Shown here: piece by piece, positions 15,802-22,807 of the stretch | How positions within the stretch are numbered: the first letter of the stretch is position 1 | Layout: each line of letters starts with the position of its first letter | NCBI GenBank assembly: GCA_022821725.1 | Contig: JAJEDB010000039.1 | Span: 78,134 to 142,133 of the forward strand | DNA: 64,000 nucleotides | Direction of reading: 5' to 3' | Source of the DNA: Candidatus Poribacteria bacterium | GTDB lineage: Bacteria > Poribacteria > WGA-4E > WGA-3G | Translations under genes and position numbers: made by a program | The notes under the pieces: model-generated | Database searches by the model: none | What the model saw: only the letters and a program-made list of their open reading frames with translations | What the model was told of the DNA's origin: nothing

Positions 15802-16632
15802 TCAGCCAGAAAAATTATTCTCTGGATTCCGTTTTACAGCAACTAACATAATAGCGGCGAGATTCTCTGCATAATCCCGAAACACCTGTCGCATGGCTTT
15901 CACTCGATGCCGGGCTTCGCTGTCACGTAAAACATTCCGCCCGAAACGGAGTGCCCCCCAAAACCCCTCATCCTGAATCAAGCGTTTCGGTTCCAGCAGA
16001 TGCATGGGGGCAGTTGCTTGTGTATGGACGATGAACCCTTCAGCTTCTAACAGTACCCGCCATTCAGGGACGGTGAGCGGACGGGCACCGACATGTATAG
16101 CATCTGTGAGTGCTTTCTGAATTTCTTGTTTGGTATCTTCATCCAGATCTTCCGGAACAAGACAGAGTTCATGAATCCCATAACGGCCTGTAGGTTTCAT
16201 CATCCGAAATGCCTCTTGCACAATCTGCTGCTTTTTACTGGGTGTCTGCATTGTCAGCATAGCTTCACCATAGACAACTGTTGCTGTCGCATCTGGCAGT
16301 CCTGTCTCTTCTGCCTGTCCAATCAAACACGTCTGATGGTTTCCCGTTAAGTATTGACGCACTGCCTTGGCAGCGGCTGCGTCGCGTTCGACAGCCGTAT
16401 AAGAAGCCGGTCTCTGTTTCAGAGTCAATTGTGCTGTAAACCCCAAACCCGGGGCAAACTCCACGACATCATCTGAAGGTTTTATATACAACCCATTCAA
16501 CATCTGACGGGTCAGTTCTCGCCCACCGGGTCGCAGAACACGCTTCCCGAGTCGAGCCAAAAGCCAGTGTCCCGGCATTTTGGTGGTGTCAAGTTTCTCA
16601 CCAAGGGTTCCTTCTTGGTTATTGACGCGCAT
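15802..16632 (-). CDS. Class I SAM-dependent methyltransferase
   Basis: Protein of about 276 residues. The start is placed at ATG 16632 because AAGGAGG lies just ahead, while the longer frame to 16683 runs through a Fur box. The SAM-binding motif I reads VVEFAPGLGFTA, followed by an acidic residue at the end of strand 2 (YTAVERD), and later by VVYGEAMLTMQ and a MMKPTGRYGIHEL motif. It resembles small-molecule methyltransferases. It is first in a two-gene unit with a nitroreductase, behind a consensus promoter and two Fur boxes. The substrate cannot be told. Confidence 0.78.
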   Translation of the reverse strand: MRVNNQEGTLGEKLDTTKMPGHWLLARLGKRVLRPGGRELTRQMLNGLYIKPSDDVVEFAPGLGFTAQLTLKQRPASYTAVERDAAAAKAVRQYLTGNHQTCLIGQAEETGLPDATATVVYGEAMLTMQTPSKKQQIVQEAFRMMKPTGRYGIHELCLVPEDLDEDTKQEIQKALTDAIHVGARPLTVPEWRVLLEAEGFIVHTQATAPMHLLEPKRLIQDEGFWGALRFGRNVLRDSEARHRVKAMRQVFRDYAENLAAIMLVAVKRNPENNFSG

Positions 16633-16660
16633 TGTTTCCTCCTTTTTCATTTCTGCTATT

Positions 16661-16683
16661 TTGAAAGTGAGTCTCATTATCAA
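16661..16683 (-). promoter_or_regulatory. Fur-box-like palindrome
   Basis: Reads TTGAAAGTGAGTCTCATTAT then CAA, with the shared core. It lies 29 bases ahead of the methyltransferase start. Confidence 0.68.
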
Positions 16684-16760
16684 AAATAGTATGCGGCTTT
16701 TGTAGGAATTTCAATCTCACGCTGGAGCGAACGTTTGAAGGAAATTGCCTATCTTCAATA

Positions 16761-16783
16761 AATGAGAATGAGACTCATTTTCG
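16761..16783 (-). promoter_or_regulatory. Fur-box-like palindrome
   Basis: Reads AATGAGAATGAGACTCATTT then TCG, close to the TGAGAAT-type Fur consensus. It lies between the promoter at 16857-16885 and the methyltransferase gene. Confidence 0.75.
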
Positions 16784-16856
16784 TATTCGTGCCTGCGCTG
16801 CTTGCGAGGGTCCAAAAAATCGCAAGAAATTGCAGATAACTGCACAAATTGTATTA

Positions 16857-16885
16857 AGTATACCCACAATTTCTGTAAATGTCAA
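16857..16885 (-). promoter_or_regulatory. Sigma-70 promoter, third copy of the cassette
   Basis: On the minus strand TTGACA, 17 bases, TATACT. The spacer end AATTGTGGG and the A/T run upstream match the two cassettes ahead of the porin gene, so the same promoter sequence is used for both iron-regulated units. Confidence 0.72.
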
Positions 16886-16952
16886 AAAAATATTAAAATT
16901 TTTTAGCAAAAGCCCAAAATAGAGGGTATTAACGGTTCAATTACCGCTTTTT

Positions 16953-17471
16953 TTATTCTTTCTCCCAGATTTGCACGTCGTGTCCTGGTCCATCAAACGG
17001 ATATTCGCCATACGCCAGCGAAAGGGACCCGTCATCAGTGAGTTTCCAAATAATGTGAAGTTGATGTGGTGAAACGCTGGTGTCCACGCGCTCAAGAAAC
17101 ATAAGCTGCAAACCGTCGGCTGTCGTTACGTTCCCCTTTGTCCAGAGAATACCTTCACCATCCGTGTAAGTTCCTTCGGACAACAAAACCTTGTGGGGTA
17201 TCTCTGGAGGTAAGGTAAAACTTTCGCCTATCGTAAAAGGCGAATTTAAGTTTGTTTGTCGCACAAGTTTCCACGTTCCGGGTGCAGGCATTTCAACACC
17301 ATTTTGATCGACAACCCAAATATGATCGCGTTCTTGTATCGGAATTGAGATGTCTATCTGCGGTGTCCCTGGTTTTGCTATTTGCTGAGCCCGATCGCAT
17401 GAGAAAAGTCCTGTAACTAAAGTAATAATAGCCAGTATAGACGCGAATTTTGTGATTTTTTTACTGTTCAT
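16953..17471 (-). CDS. Lipoprotein of unknown function
   Basis: Protein of 172 residues. The signal sequence ends in lipobox GLFSCD (Cys25). The mature part appears beta-rich, with repeated short polar strands and a Trp-containing end DVQIWEKE. No domain is recognised. ATG 17471 has AAGGA about eight bases upstream. It follows the beta-propeller gene by 51 bases on the same strand and may share a transcript with it. It has no Fur box of its own. Confidence 0.6.
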   Translation of the reverse strand: MNSKKITKFASILAIITLVTGLFSCDRAQQIAKPGTPQIDISIPIQERDHIWVVDQNGVEMPAPGTWKLVRQTNLNSPFTIGESFTLPPEIPHKVLLSEGTYTDGEGILWTKGNVTTADGLQLMFLERVDTSVSPHQLHIIWKLTDDGSLSLAYGEYPFDGPGHDVQIWEKE

Positions 17472-17522
17472 GTTGAATTCCTTTGTTTTTTGAATGGAAA
17501 GTTATCGTTCCAAAATGATGCG

Positions 17523-18527
17523 CTAAGCAACAAGGGTCTGGATGGGATATTCAAGAAGATAGGACAGAGAATACTCGTCGGACGGTGGTTGGTACTCACC
17601 ATCGTATTCTGGGGCTGTCCAAAAGGGACTCCAAATCGTGGCTCGATCCTGACCGATGTAAAGTGTTTTTCCAATGACTGCCCATGCTGTGCCATCGGAT
17701 GTAAACGCGATACAACCCGTGCTAATCCGATCGGTGGGTGCTGTGAGCTGGTCGTTGAGTTGCTTCCACGTCTCGCCGCCATTCTCTGAACGGCAGAGCC
17801 AAGCGCCACCGCCTCTCGGTCCGCTTTGGACTGTGGCGATCAGTAGGTCTCGGTCTGCTGGGTGGACAGCAATAGCCGTGCCGTAGCGACGCGGTAAACC
17901 GTGAAACCGATGTTCCCAGGAGTGCCCACGGTCGGCACTGACATAAACACCGTTTTGCGTGTTGGCATAAACTCGATTATCGTCTGCAGGACACGTAGTG
18001 ACCTGATGGACATCTTCATGGAGTTCCGGCGTGACGGGTTCCCAGGAAATCCCTTCATCGTGGGAACGCATGATACTTCCGACGTGGATATCTGCGTAAC
18101 AAAAGCCGTCTTGGGTTTTGGCAAAAGTCCGCACGGCTGGTGGACCGCCCCACGGCGTATACCAATCTTGCCTACATTCTAATTCGTCAAAGGCGACGAC
18201 CCGTTCAGCCGGTCCCTCTTCTCCAACGAGGCGATAAACGTAAGCACCCTCATCTGTTCCGATGAGCAGGGTCAACGGATCCTCACGAACAACGAGCAAT
18301 GCAGCGATTGGATCCTCTATACCTGTTGGGATTCGTTTCTCACCATTCTCCGATAAAACGAGTAGTGTTCCATCCGACAAAGCAGACACCACCGTTTTGC
18401 CGCTTGACAGTGAAACCATCCCACCATGCGGTGCCATTCCGCCAAGAGTGCCTTCATAGGCGAGGGTAGGTTCACTATTTCCATCATCTCCAACGGCATA
18501 GATAGCGTTGTAAGTTGCGATAAACAT
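17523..18527 (-). CDS. BNR/Asp-box beta-propeller protein (exo-sialidase or VPS10-like fold)
   Basis: Protein of 334 residues from ATG 18527, with AGGAGG seven bases upstream; the frame extends further but without a site. Three Asp-box motifs (SxDxGxxW) are visible: SHDEGISWEPV, SADRGHSWEHR and SENGGETWKQL, spaced as in successive propeller blades. No signal peptide is seen, so it is probably cytoplasmic or exported by another route. Such propellers occur in sialidases and in YCF48-type assembly factors, but here no catalytic Arg triad or Glu could be assigned. Proteins of this kind are common in Poribacteria-like genomes, with unknown roles. Confidence 0.72.
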   Translation of the reverse strand: MFIATYNAIYAVGDDGNSEPTLAYEGTLGGMAPHGGMVSLSSGKTVVSALSDGTLLVLSENGEKRIPTGIEDPIAALLVVREDPLTLLIGTDEGAYVYRLVGEEGPAERVVAFDELECRQDWYTPWGGPPAVRTFAKTQDGFCYADIHVGSIMRSHDEGISWEPVTPELHEDVHQVTTCPADDNRVYANTQNGVYVSADRGHSWEHRFHGLPRRYGTAIAVHPADRDLLIATVQSGPRGGGAWLCRSENGGETWKQLNDQLTAPTDRISTGCIAFTSDGTAWAVIGKTLYIGQDRATIWSPFWTAPEYDGEYQPPSDEYSLSYLLEYPIQTLVA

Positions 18528-18575
18528 GATGTTCCCTCCTTTAGATTTTTGCAATAAATAATGGGTAATTGCGTC

Positions 18576-19430
18576 CTATTCGTTTGCCTCAACATCCACG
18601 AGTAGTTCCCGTCCATTCAAGGGCTGGACCGGCCGGTTGTTGTCATGGATAATTGCTCTAAACGCTGCAATTTGTGCTTCAGACATCTCGATCGGGGTTG
18701 TCAGCATAATCCATTTGACATCTTCTGAACAAGGCGGGGTCGTCAGTGAACCATCGTAGCGGTAGGTGTTGGAAAAAGAGCGCACCACCTCGTCGGTTAC
18801 CTGTCCATTTGCTGACAACATACGGTGAAGATGTACGTTGATCTGTTCAATGTGTAGCGTTTCGCCTGGGACTGCAGGCAAATGGGCCCAAACAGGGTCA
18901 AATGCGGCGTTGTGGCTACCGCTCTTGATCAGCAATCCAACGACTGCCAAGCTGCCCGCCTCGCTTTTATGAACGAGGTGCATCTCCATATCAAACGGTT
19001 GACCTGCTACTGTGTGTTCGCTCGGCGCGTGGAAATGGAATTGGAGAAGTTGGTACCGCGTGTCATCAACCACAATCCAGTTCCCTTCTGGAGAAGCAAC
19101 TTCAATTGTATGACCAGTGTGGCGGATGTTCAGGTCTGTTGTCCGATAGTACTCATAAGTGATAGGGGACAGTTTTACTGGTGTCGGGTTCACAAGATCA
19201 ATCGGTGATTGATGTTTTCCTACACCACAAAGGATATATTCCGGACTGAGTTCCGCCCACACGTCTGGTCCATTCTTTGCTTCGTAACCCCATTCTATTT
19301 TCTTGGTCTGGGATGGGGCATTCCTTGTCTTTCCACAACTTGTTATACACATAAAAACACACATAATACCAATCAATGACTTTGTAATAGGATGCAAACC
19401 ACATCCTAAAATTAGTTTTGCAAACTCCAT
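18576..19430 (-). CDS. Alpha-class carbonic anhydrase, probably a lipoprotein
   Basis: Protein of about 284 residues from ATG 19430. The alpha-carbonic anhydrase signature is clear: WGY at the N-terminus of the domain, HQSPIDL, the zinc-binding LLQFHFHAPSEH (two His), MEMHLVH (third His), and TTPPCSEDVKW near the C-terminus. The leader contains a hydrophobic stretch followed by CITSCGK, a possible lipobox, so the enzyme would be anchored in the periplasm or outer membrane and interconvert carbon dioxide and bicarbonate there. The ribosome site is weak. It lies 50 bases after a PhyH gene. Confidence 0.88.
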   Translation of the reverse strand: MEFAKLILGCGLHPITKSLIGIMCVFMCITSCGKTRNAPSQTKKIEWGYEAKNGPDVWAELSPEYILCGVGKHQSPIDLVNPTPVKLSPITYEYYRTTDLNIRHTGHTIEVASPEGNWIVVDDTRYQLLQFHFHAPSEHTVAGQPFDMEMHLVHKSEAGSLAVVGLLIKSGSHNAAFDPVWAHLPAVPGETLHIEQINVHLHRMLSANGQVTDEVVRSFSNTYRYDGSLTTPPCSEDVKWIMLTTPIEMSEAQIAAFRAIIHDNNRPVQPLNGRELLVDVEANE

Positions 19431-19480
19431 GTAAATTATCTCTTTCGGTGTCAAAACCCCTGAATTCATTCGGGGATCTA

Positions 19481-20311
19481 TCACCCGTAAGCCATTTCTG
19501 GATGTTTCCCCAAAACCCGCAGCAGCCGTTCATCTGCCCCTTCCAAGACGTAATCCGGCATGCGGTAATTCAGGTAGGGCCAGAACCGCTGTGCGACAAA
19601 GCGTTGCCCGTAGACTTGATGGAAAAGATAACGGACGCGATCCGTCTGGTTCGGTGCCCCTCGATGCCACGTCTGCCCATTGAGCAGATAGAGATCGCCT
19701 GCTTTCATGAGGAGTGAAACAGGTGTTTTGCCATCAAAGGTTGGGTGTTCCGAATCATCGGGTTGTCGTCCGGAGTAATGGCTACCGGGAACGAATTGGG
19801 ATGGACCGTATTTAACATCATCTTGATCGGTCAGTGCGATTTGCACGGACATACGGAGCACGGGCATCCGTAATCTCGGATCGTGCCGTTCCATCTCTGA
19901 TGTAATCGGAAATTCTACACCATCGTCGATATGGAACCGGTTGATCCCTAAATCTTTTCGGTTGAGAATACACCCTTGAGCGATACAATGGCAGTGCTCA
20001 CCTAACACATTTTCAGCGATGCCGATAATGGGTTCGCGCACCAGTAAGTCGCGAAACATGAGATCGCACTCAAAAAGGCGATGCACCACGATTGGATCTT
20101 TACCATCTTGTCGAGAACCTTTAACATTCCGCTTATGCATGAAGTAAGGCTCGGCAAAAATTTCGTCAACACGCGCGACTATTCGTTCACACTCTTCGCT
20201 TGAGAGTACATTTCGGATAATCGTTACACCGTTTTGATAGAAATCCGCCAAGGTAGCGTTCAAGGTATCTGGAGGTAGAGGCTCGGCGGGAAGTACTTGT
20301 TCTATTGGCAT
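19481..20311 (-). CDS. Phytanoyl-CoA dioxygenase (PhyH) family protein
   Basis: Protein of 276 residues of the Fe(II)/2-oxoglutarate PhyH superfamily. The proximal iron ligands are in RFHIDDGVEF (H-x-D), and the distal His is in QTWHRGAPNQTDR, where the Arg further along can hold 2-oxoglutarate. The protein ends in LGKHPEMAYG, a C-terminal form shared with other Poribacteria-type PhyH paralogues. ATG 20311 has GGAG eight bases upstream. The family hydroxylates or halogenates diverse small molecules, and the substrate cannot be inferred. A second paralogue is at 51119-51928. Confidence 0.82.
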   Translation of the reverse strand: MPIEQVLPAEPLPPDTLNATLADFYQNGVTIIRNVLSSEECERIVARVDEIFAEPYFMHKRNVKGSRQDGKDPIVVHRLFECDLMFRDLLVREPIIGIAENVLGEHCHCIAQGCILNRKDLGINRFHIDDGVEFPITSEMERHDPRLRMPVLRMSVQIALTDQDDVKYGPSQFVPGSHYSGRQPDDSEHPTFDGKTPVSLLMKAGDLYLLNGQTWHRGAPNQTDRVRYLFHQVYGQRFVAQRFWPYLNYRMPDYVLEGADERLLRVLGKHPEMAYG

Positions 20312-20350
20312 TGGTTATGCTCCATAGAGAGGCTATACCTAAACAAAGAG

Positions 20351-20390
20351 AAGCTGCCCGCCTGTCACAAACTGAACGTGCTGGCAGCTT
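20351..20390 (-). terminator. Hairpin after the DUF5069 gene
   Basis: An 8-base-pair stem AAGCTGCC / GGCAGCTT with a 24-base loop, just past the stop of the triple DUF5069 gene. No long U tract follows on the minus strand, so termination is only suggested. Confidence 0.3.
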
Positions 20391-20412
20391 TATATGTTAA
20401 TTGTTGCCTTGC

Positions 20413-21696
20413 TTACAGCGCGAATGTCTTCTCGTCGTCAAGGGCCATCAGTGCGAACCATGTATTGATGTCCGTCCGCTCTGGGGCAATCCGGCTGAGC
20501 ATTTTCGCCATCATTGCCTCGTGCCTTTCAGTTGCAGGACCCATTTGCTTCATCCGTTCGTTATAGGCTTCGATATCCGATTCGCTTTTCGGATGGTTTG
20601 TCTTCAACCACGCTTCAACGTCTGCATCGGTTGACAATGTCTTCAATGCCTCAGCGAATTCTGCGGCGGAGATTCCCAAGAAAGAGAGTGTTGCCCGATC
20701 AACCCCTGAATCTTCACCGTAAAAATAGGCACCCACCGTATCACTGTTAGATGCGCGCCCTTTGTCAATCAACCGTGCGAGTTGAACCATTCCGTAGACA
20801 TCCGTGTTATAAGGGCTTCGGGGCGCGCGGCGGTTGAGGTCAATAATACCGAAACTCAACTGATCGTCCACGTCCTGAAGCATAACCCATGTCGTAATGT
20901 CTGTGCGGGTCGGATCGACTTCTTGACAGCGCGCTTCAAACCGTTCCCGTGTCGATTCGTTGGGTCCGTAGTTTACCAACGTCTGATTGAATTCATCGAT
21001 GTCGTCCTGCGATTTACCGCAGTTTTCCAGTACCCATGCGCCGAGTTCGAGATTATTCGGGTTGTTGACCGCTGCTTCCTGAAAATCTGCAGTTGAAATA
21101 CCGAGGAATGCTAAAATACGTACATCTTGCCCGGAATTGTCGCCGTATAGGTACTCACCAATTGTGCCTGCGCGTTCTGCTCTCGCCTTGTCTGTCATAC
21201 GCGCGACACCGCAGATGCCACCGACATCTTTGGCACGTGCGCTGCGAGGTGGAACAACAGTCAGGTCGACCTGCCAGAAGCTTCCCCAATCGTCGAGTTC
21301 CATCGACTGTAATACCGTTGTAATATCGGTTCTGCCTGGGGCAAAACGAGCGAGTCGCTCCTTCAACCGTTGTTTGTGTCCCTCTGTGTCAGGGAGTTGA
21401 CTGAGGGCGGCATCATTAAACTCAGCGATCTCTGCTGCGGTTTTTCCACTTGTTTCAAGTACCCAGTGTCCCAGAGCAGTATCATCGTGTTCGTCAACCG
21501 CTTCGGCGTAAGCATCGGCGGAAATCCCCAAAAACGTTAAGACCCGTTGATCCAAACCGGAACTCTCACCGTAGATATAATCACCGAGAGTTTCTGCGTT
21601 ATGTGCGCGTGCCTTGTCTGTCATCCGTGCCGCGCCTACGATCCCAGCGATTCCGAGATTTGAAGGGCGACGTGGCGGTTGGCGTGTCAAATCCAT
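20413..21696 (-). CDS. Triple tandem DUF5069 protein
   Basis: Protein of 427 residues made of three homologous units of about 140 residues. Each opens with a DLTRQPPRRP-like segment (DLTRQPPRRP, DLTVVPPRSA, DLNRRAPRSP). Each then has an (A/V)ARMTDKARA or LARLIDKGRA motif, an YxYGExSGxD motif, FLGIS, and a final (R)TDI(T/N)T segment. DUF5069 proteins are normally single-unit and of unknown function, so the internal triplication is notable. No signal peptide was found. ATG 21696 has GGAAGGA about nine bases upstream and a promoter at 21747-21774. It is divergent from the cupin gene. Confidence 0.82.
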   Translation of the reverse strand: MDLTRQPPRRPSNLGIAGIVGAARMTDKARAHNAETLGDYIYGESSGLDQRVLTFLGISADAYAEAVDEHDDTALGHWVLETSGKTAAEIAEFNDAALSQLPDTEGHKQRLKERLARFAPGRTDITTVLQSMELDDWGSFWQVDLTVVPPRSARAKDVGGICGVARMTDKARAERAGTIGEYLYGDNSGQDVRILAFLGISTADFQEAAVNNPNNLELGAWVLENCGKSQDDIDEFNQTLVNYGPNESTRERFEARCQEVDPTRTDITTWVMLQDVDDQLSFGIIDLNRRAPRSPYNTDVYGMVQLARLIDKGRASNSDTVGAYFYGEDSGVDRATLSFLGISAAEFAEALKTLSTDADVEAWLKTNHPKSESDIEAYNERMKQMGPATERHEAMMAKMLSRIAPERTDINTWFALMALDDEKTFAL

Positions 21697-21746
21697 AATG
21701 TATGTCCTTCCAGTTCAAGAAATGAGATATTATATCTTTATCAAAT

Positions 21747-21774
21747 ATTTTAGCATGCTCAGAAAGCGTGTCAA
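21747..21774 (-). promoter_or_regulatory. Promoter of the triple DUF5069 gene
   Basis: On the minus strand TTGACA, 16 bases, TAAAAT. It is about 50 bases upstream of the start codon and back to back with the cupin promoter. Confidence 0.55.
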
Positions 21775-21805
21775 GAGAAAAAGTAAATTGACTCTCTAAT
21801 TTACC

Positions 21806-21834
21806 TTGTTAATTTTCATGGGACATTGTATATT
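21806..21834 (+). promoter_or_regulatory. Promoter of the cupin gene
   Basis: TTGTTA, 17 bases, TATATT on the plus strand. The predicted transcript begins near 21841, which supports the ATG at 21862 over the longer frame that opens at 21826. Confidence 0.5.
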
Positions 21835-21861
21835 TATATCAAAAATTCATGGAGGCATATA

Positions 21862-22494
21862 ATGGGATTTCCTGTTTACGATTACCGCACAGATATACGG
21901 AATATATTGGTGACACCGCAAATTCGCTCTCGATTTCTAAGGATGGAGCCTGGACAAAGTGCCCAACTTCATAGTCATGACTTGGGACATGAAATTTTCC
22001 TAATTCTGGAAGGGCGCGTCGAATTTGAGATTGAGGGTGAAACTGAAGAACTCGGACCAGGGCAAATGTGTGTCGCTTTGGCAGACCAACCGCACACAGT
22101 GCGAGTTCTCGGTGATGAACCTATAACAATGTATCTGTCTGTCACCCCACACATCCACCCCACGCACACGCCGCGGACAGAAAAAGGTGAACGATTACCG
22201 CACAATTTTACCCCTTCTCGTGCTTACGATGTTGAGCCGGATATGCAGGTATCGGTAGCGGAACTCGTTGCACGCCAGATACACGCTGCACAATTGTTGG
22301 AAGAACTTACCCACACCTGTGCGGCAGTTCAGCAGGAGATGGGCACGCAACTTAAGACAGCGCTCGCTGAGGATGATACCGACACCGCTATCGCAGCCCG
22401 TAAAGCAATGTGGGAAGCCATCTATCCGGTTTACAAGGCTGTCGCTGAATTAGGTGATGTTTGGAACGCGCTAGCGCCCCGCGTGACCCAATAG
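21862..22494 (+). CDS. Cupin-domain protein
   Basis: Protein of 210 residues. The start at ATG 21862 has GGAGG seven bases upstream. The cupin core is HSHDLGHEIFLILEGRVEFEIEG, with His, His and Glu ligands, and the second motif GPGQMCVALADQPHTVRVLG supplies the fourth (His). Such domains bind a transition metal. The C-terminal third (about 135-210) is a helical extension rich in Ala, Glu and His, which is not part of the cupin fold and not recognised. The gene stands alone. Enzymatic, sugar-binding or sensor roles are all possible. Confidence 0.75.
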   Translation: MGFPVYDYRTDIRNILVTPQIRSRFLRMEPGQSAQLHSHDLGHEIFLILEGRVEFEIEGETEELGPGQMCVALADQPHTVRVLGDEPITMYLSVTPHIHPTHTPRTEKGERLPHNFTPSRAYDVEPDMQVSVAELVARQIHAAQLLEELTHTCAAVQQEMGTQLKTALAEDDTDTAIAARKAMWEAIYPVYKAVAELGDVWNALAPRVTQ

Positions 22495-22506
22495 ACTATT
22501 TTTAAT

Positions 22507-22535
22507 TTGCTTTGTTTTCGTGTTTATGCTATACT
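22507..22535 (+). promoter_or_regulatory. Upstream promoter of the cohesin-spondin gene
   Basis: TTGCTT, 17 bases, TATACT on the plus strand. It begins 12 bases after the cupin stop codon. Confidence 0.45.
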
Positions 22536-22598
22536 TAAAAACAAACCGTATATTCGCCTAATTTACGGAAAATTATCTAAATTTGAACCGAATTTGAT

Positions 22599-22627
22599 TT
22601 GACAACGTTTTAAAATTAGGGTAAACT
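22599..22627 (+). promoter_or_regulatory. Main promoter of the cohesin-spondin gene
   Basis: TTGACA, 17 bases, TAAACT on the plus strand, the best match in this gap. Confidence 0.55.
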
Positions 22628-22807
22628 TATCTTTTAACCTTTAAGGTCCCATTTGCACGACTCACCTTGCGCTCTGATTCCAATGCGCTGGTGCGGAAGA
22701 ATCTCCCATATTGATTACGGTTGAAATCTTTTGTCAAACAGGGGACTATAATCTTTACCGAAGGTAAGGAAATGTCAGAATATAAATGAATTATGAAGGA
22801 GTGTCTT

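Larger units (their letters stand above)
16633..16952. other. Regulatory gap upstream of the methyltransferase-nitroreductase unit
   Basis: The gap holds a promoter (16857-16885), a 7-base inverted repeat CTTGCGA/TCGCAAG (16801-16826) and two Fur boxes (16761-16783 and 16661-16683), all appropriate to the minus-strand genes. No gene was seen. Confidence 0.6.
22495..22807. other. Promoter region of the cohesin-spondin gene
   Basis: Two plus-strand promoters were found in this 313-base gap (22507-22535 and 22599-22627). The rest, about 22630-22780, holds no gene or repeat that I could support. The second promoter would give a 5' leader of roughly 170 bases. Confidence 0.5.
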
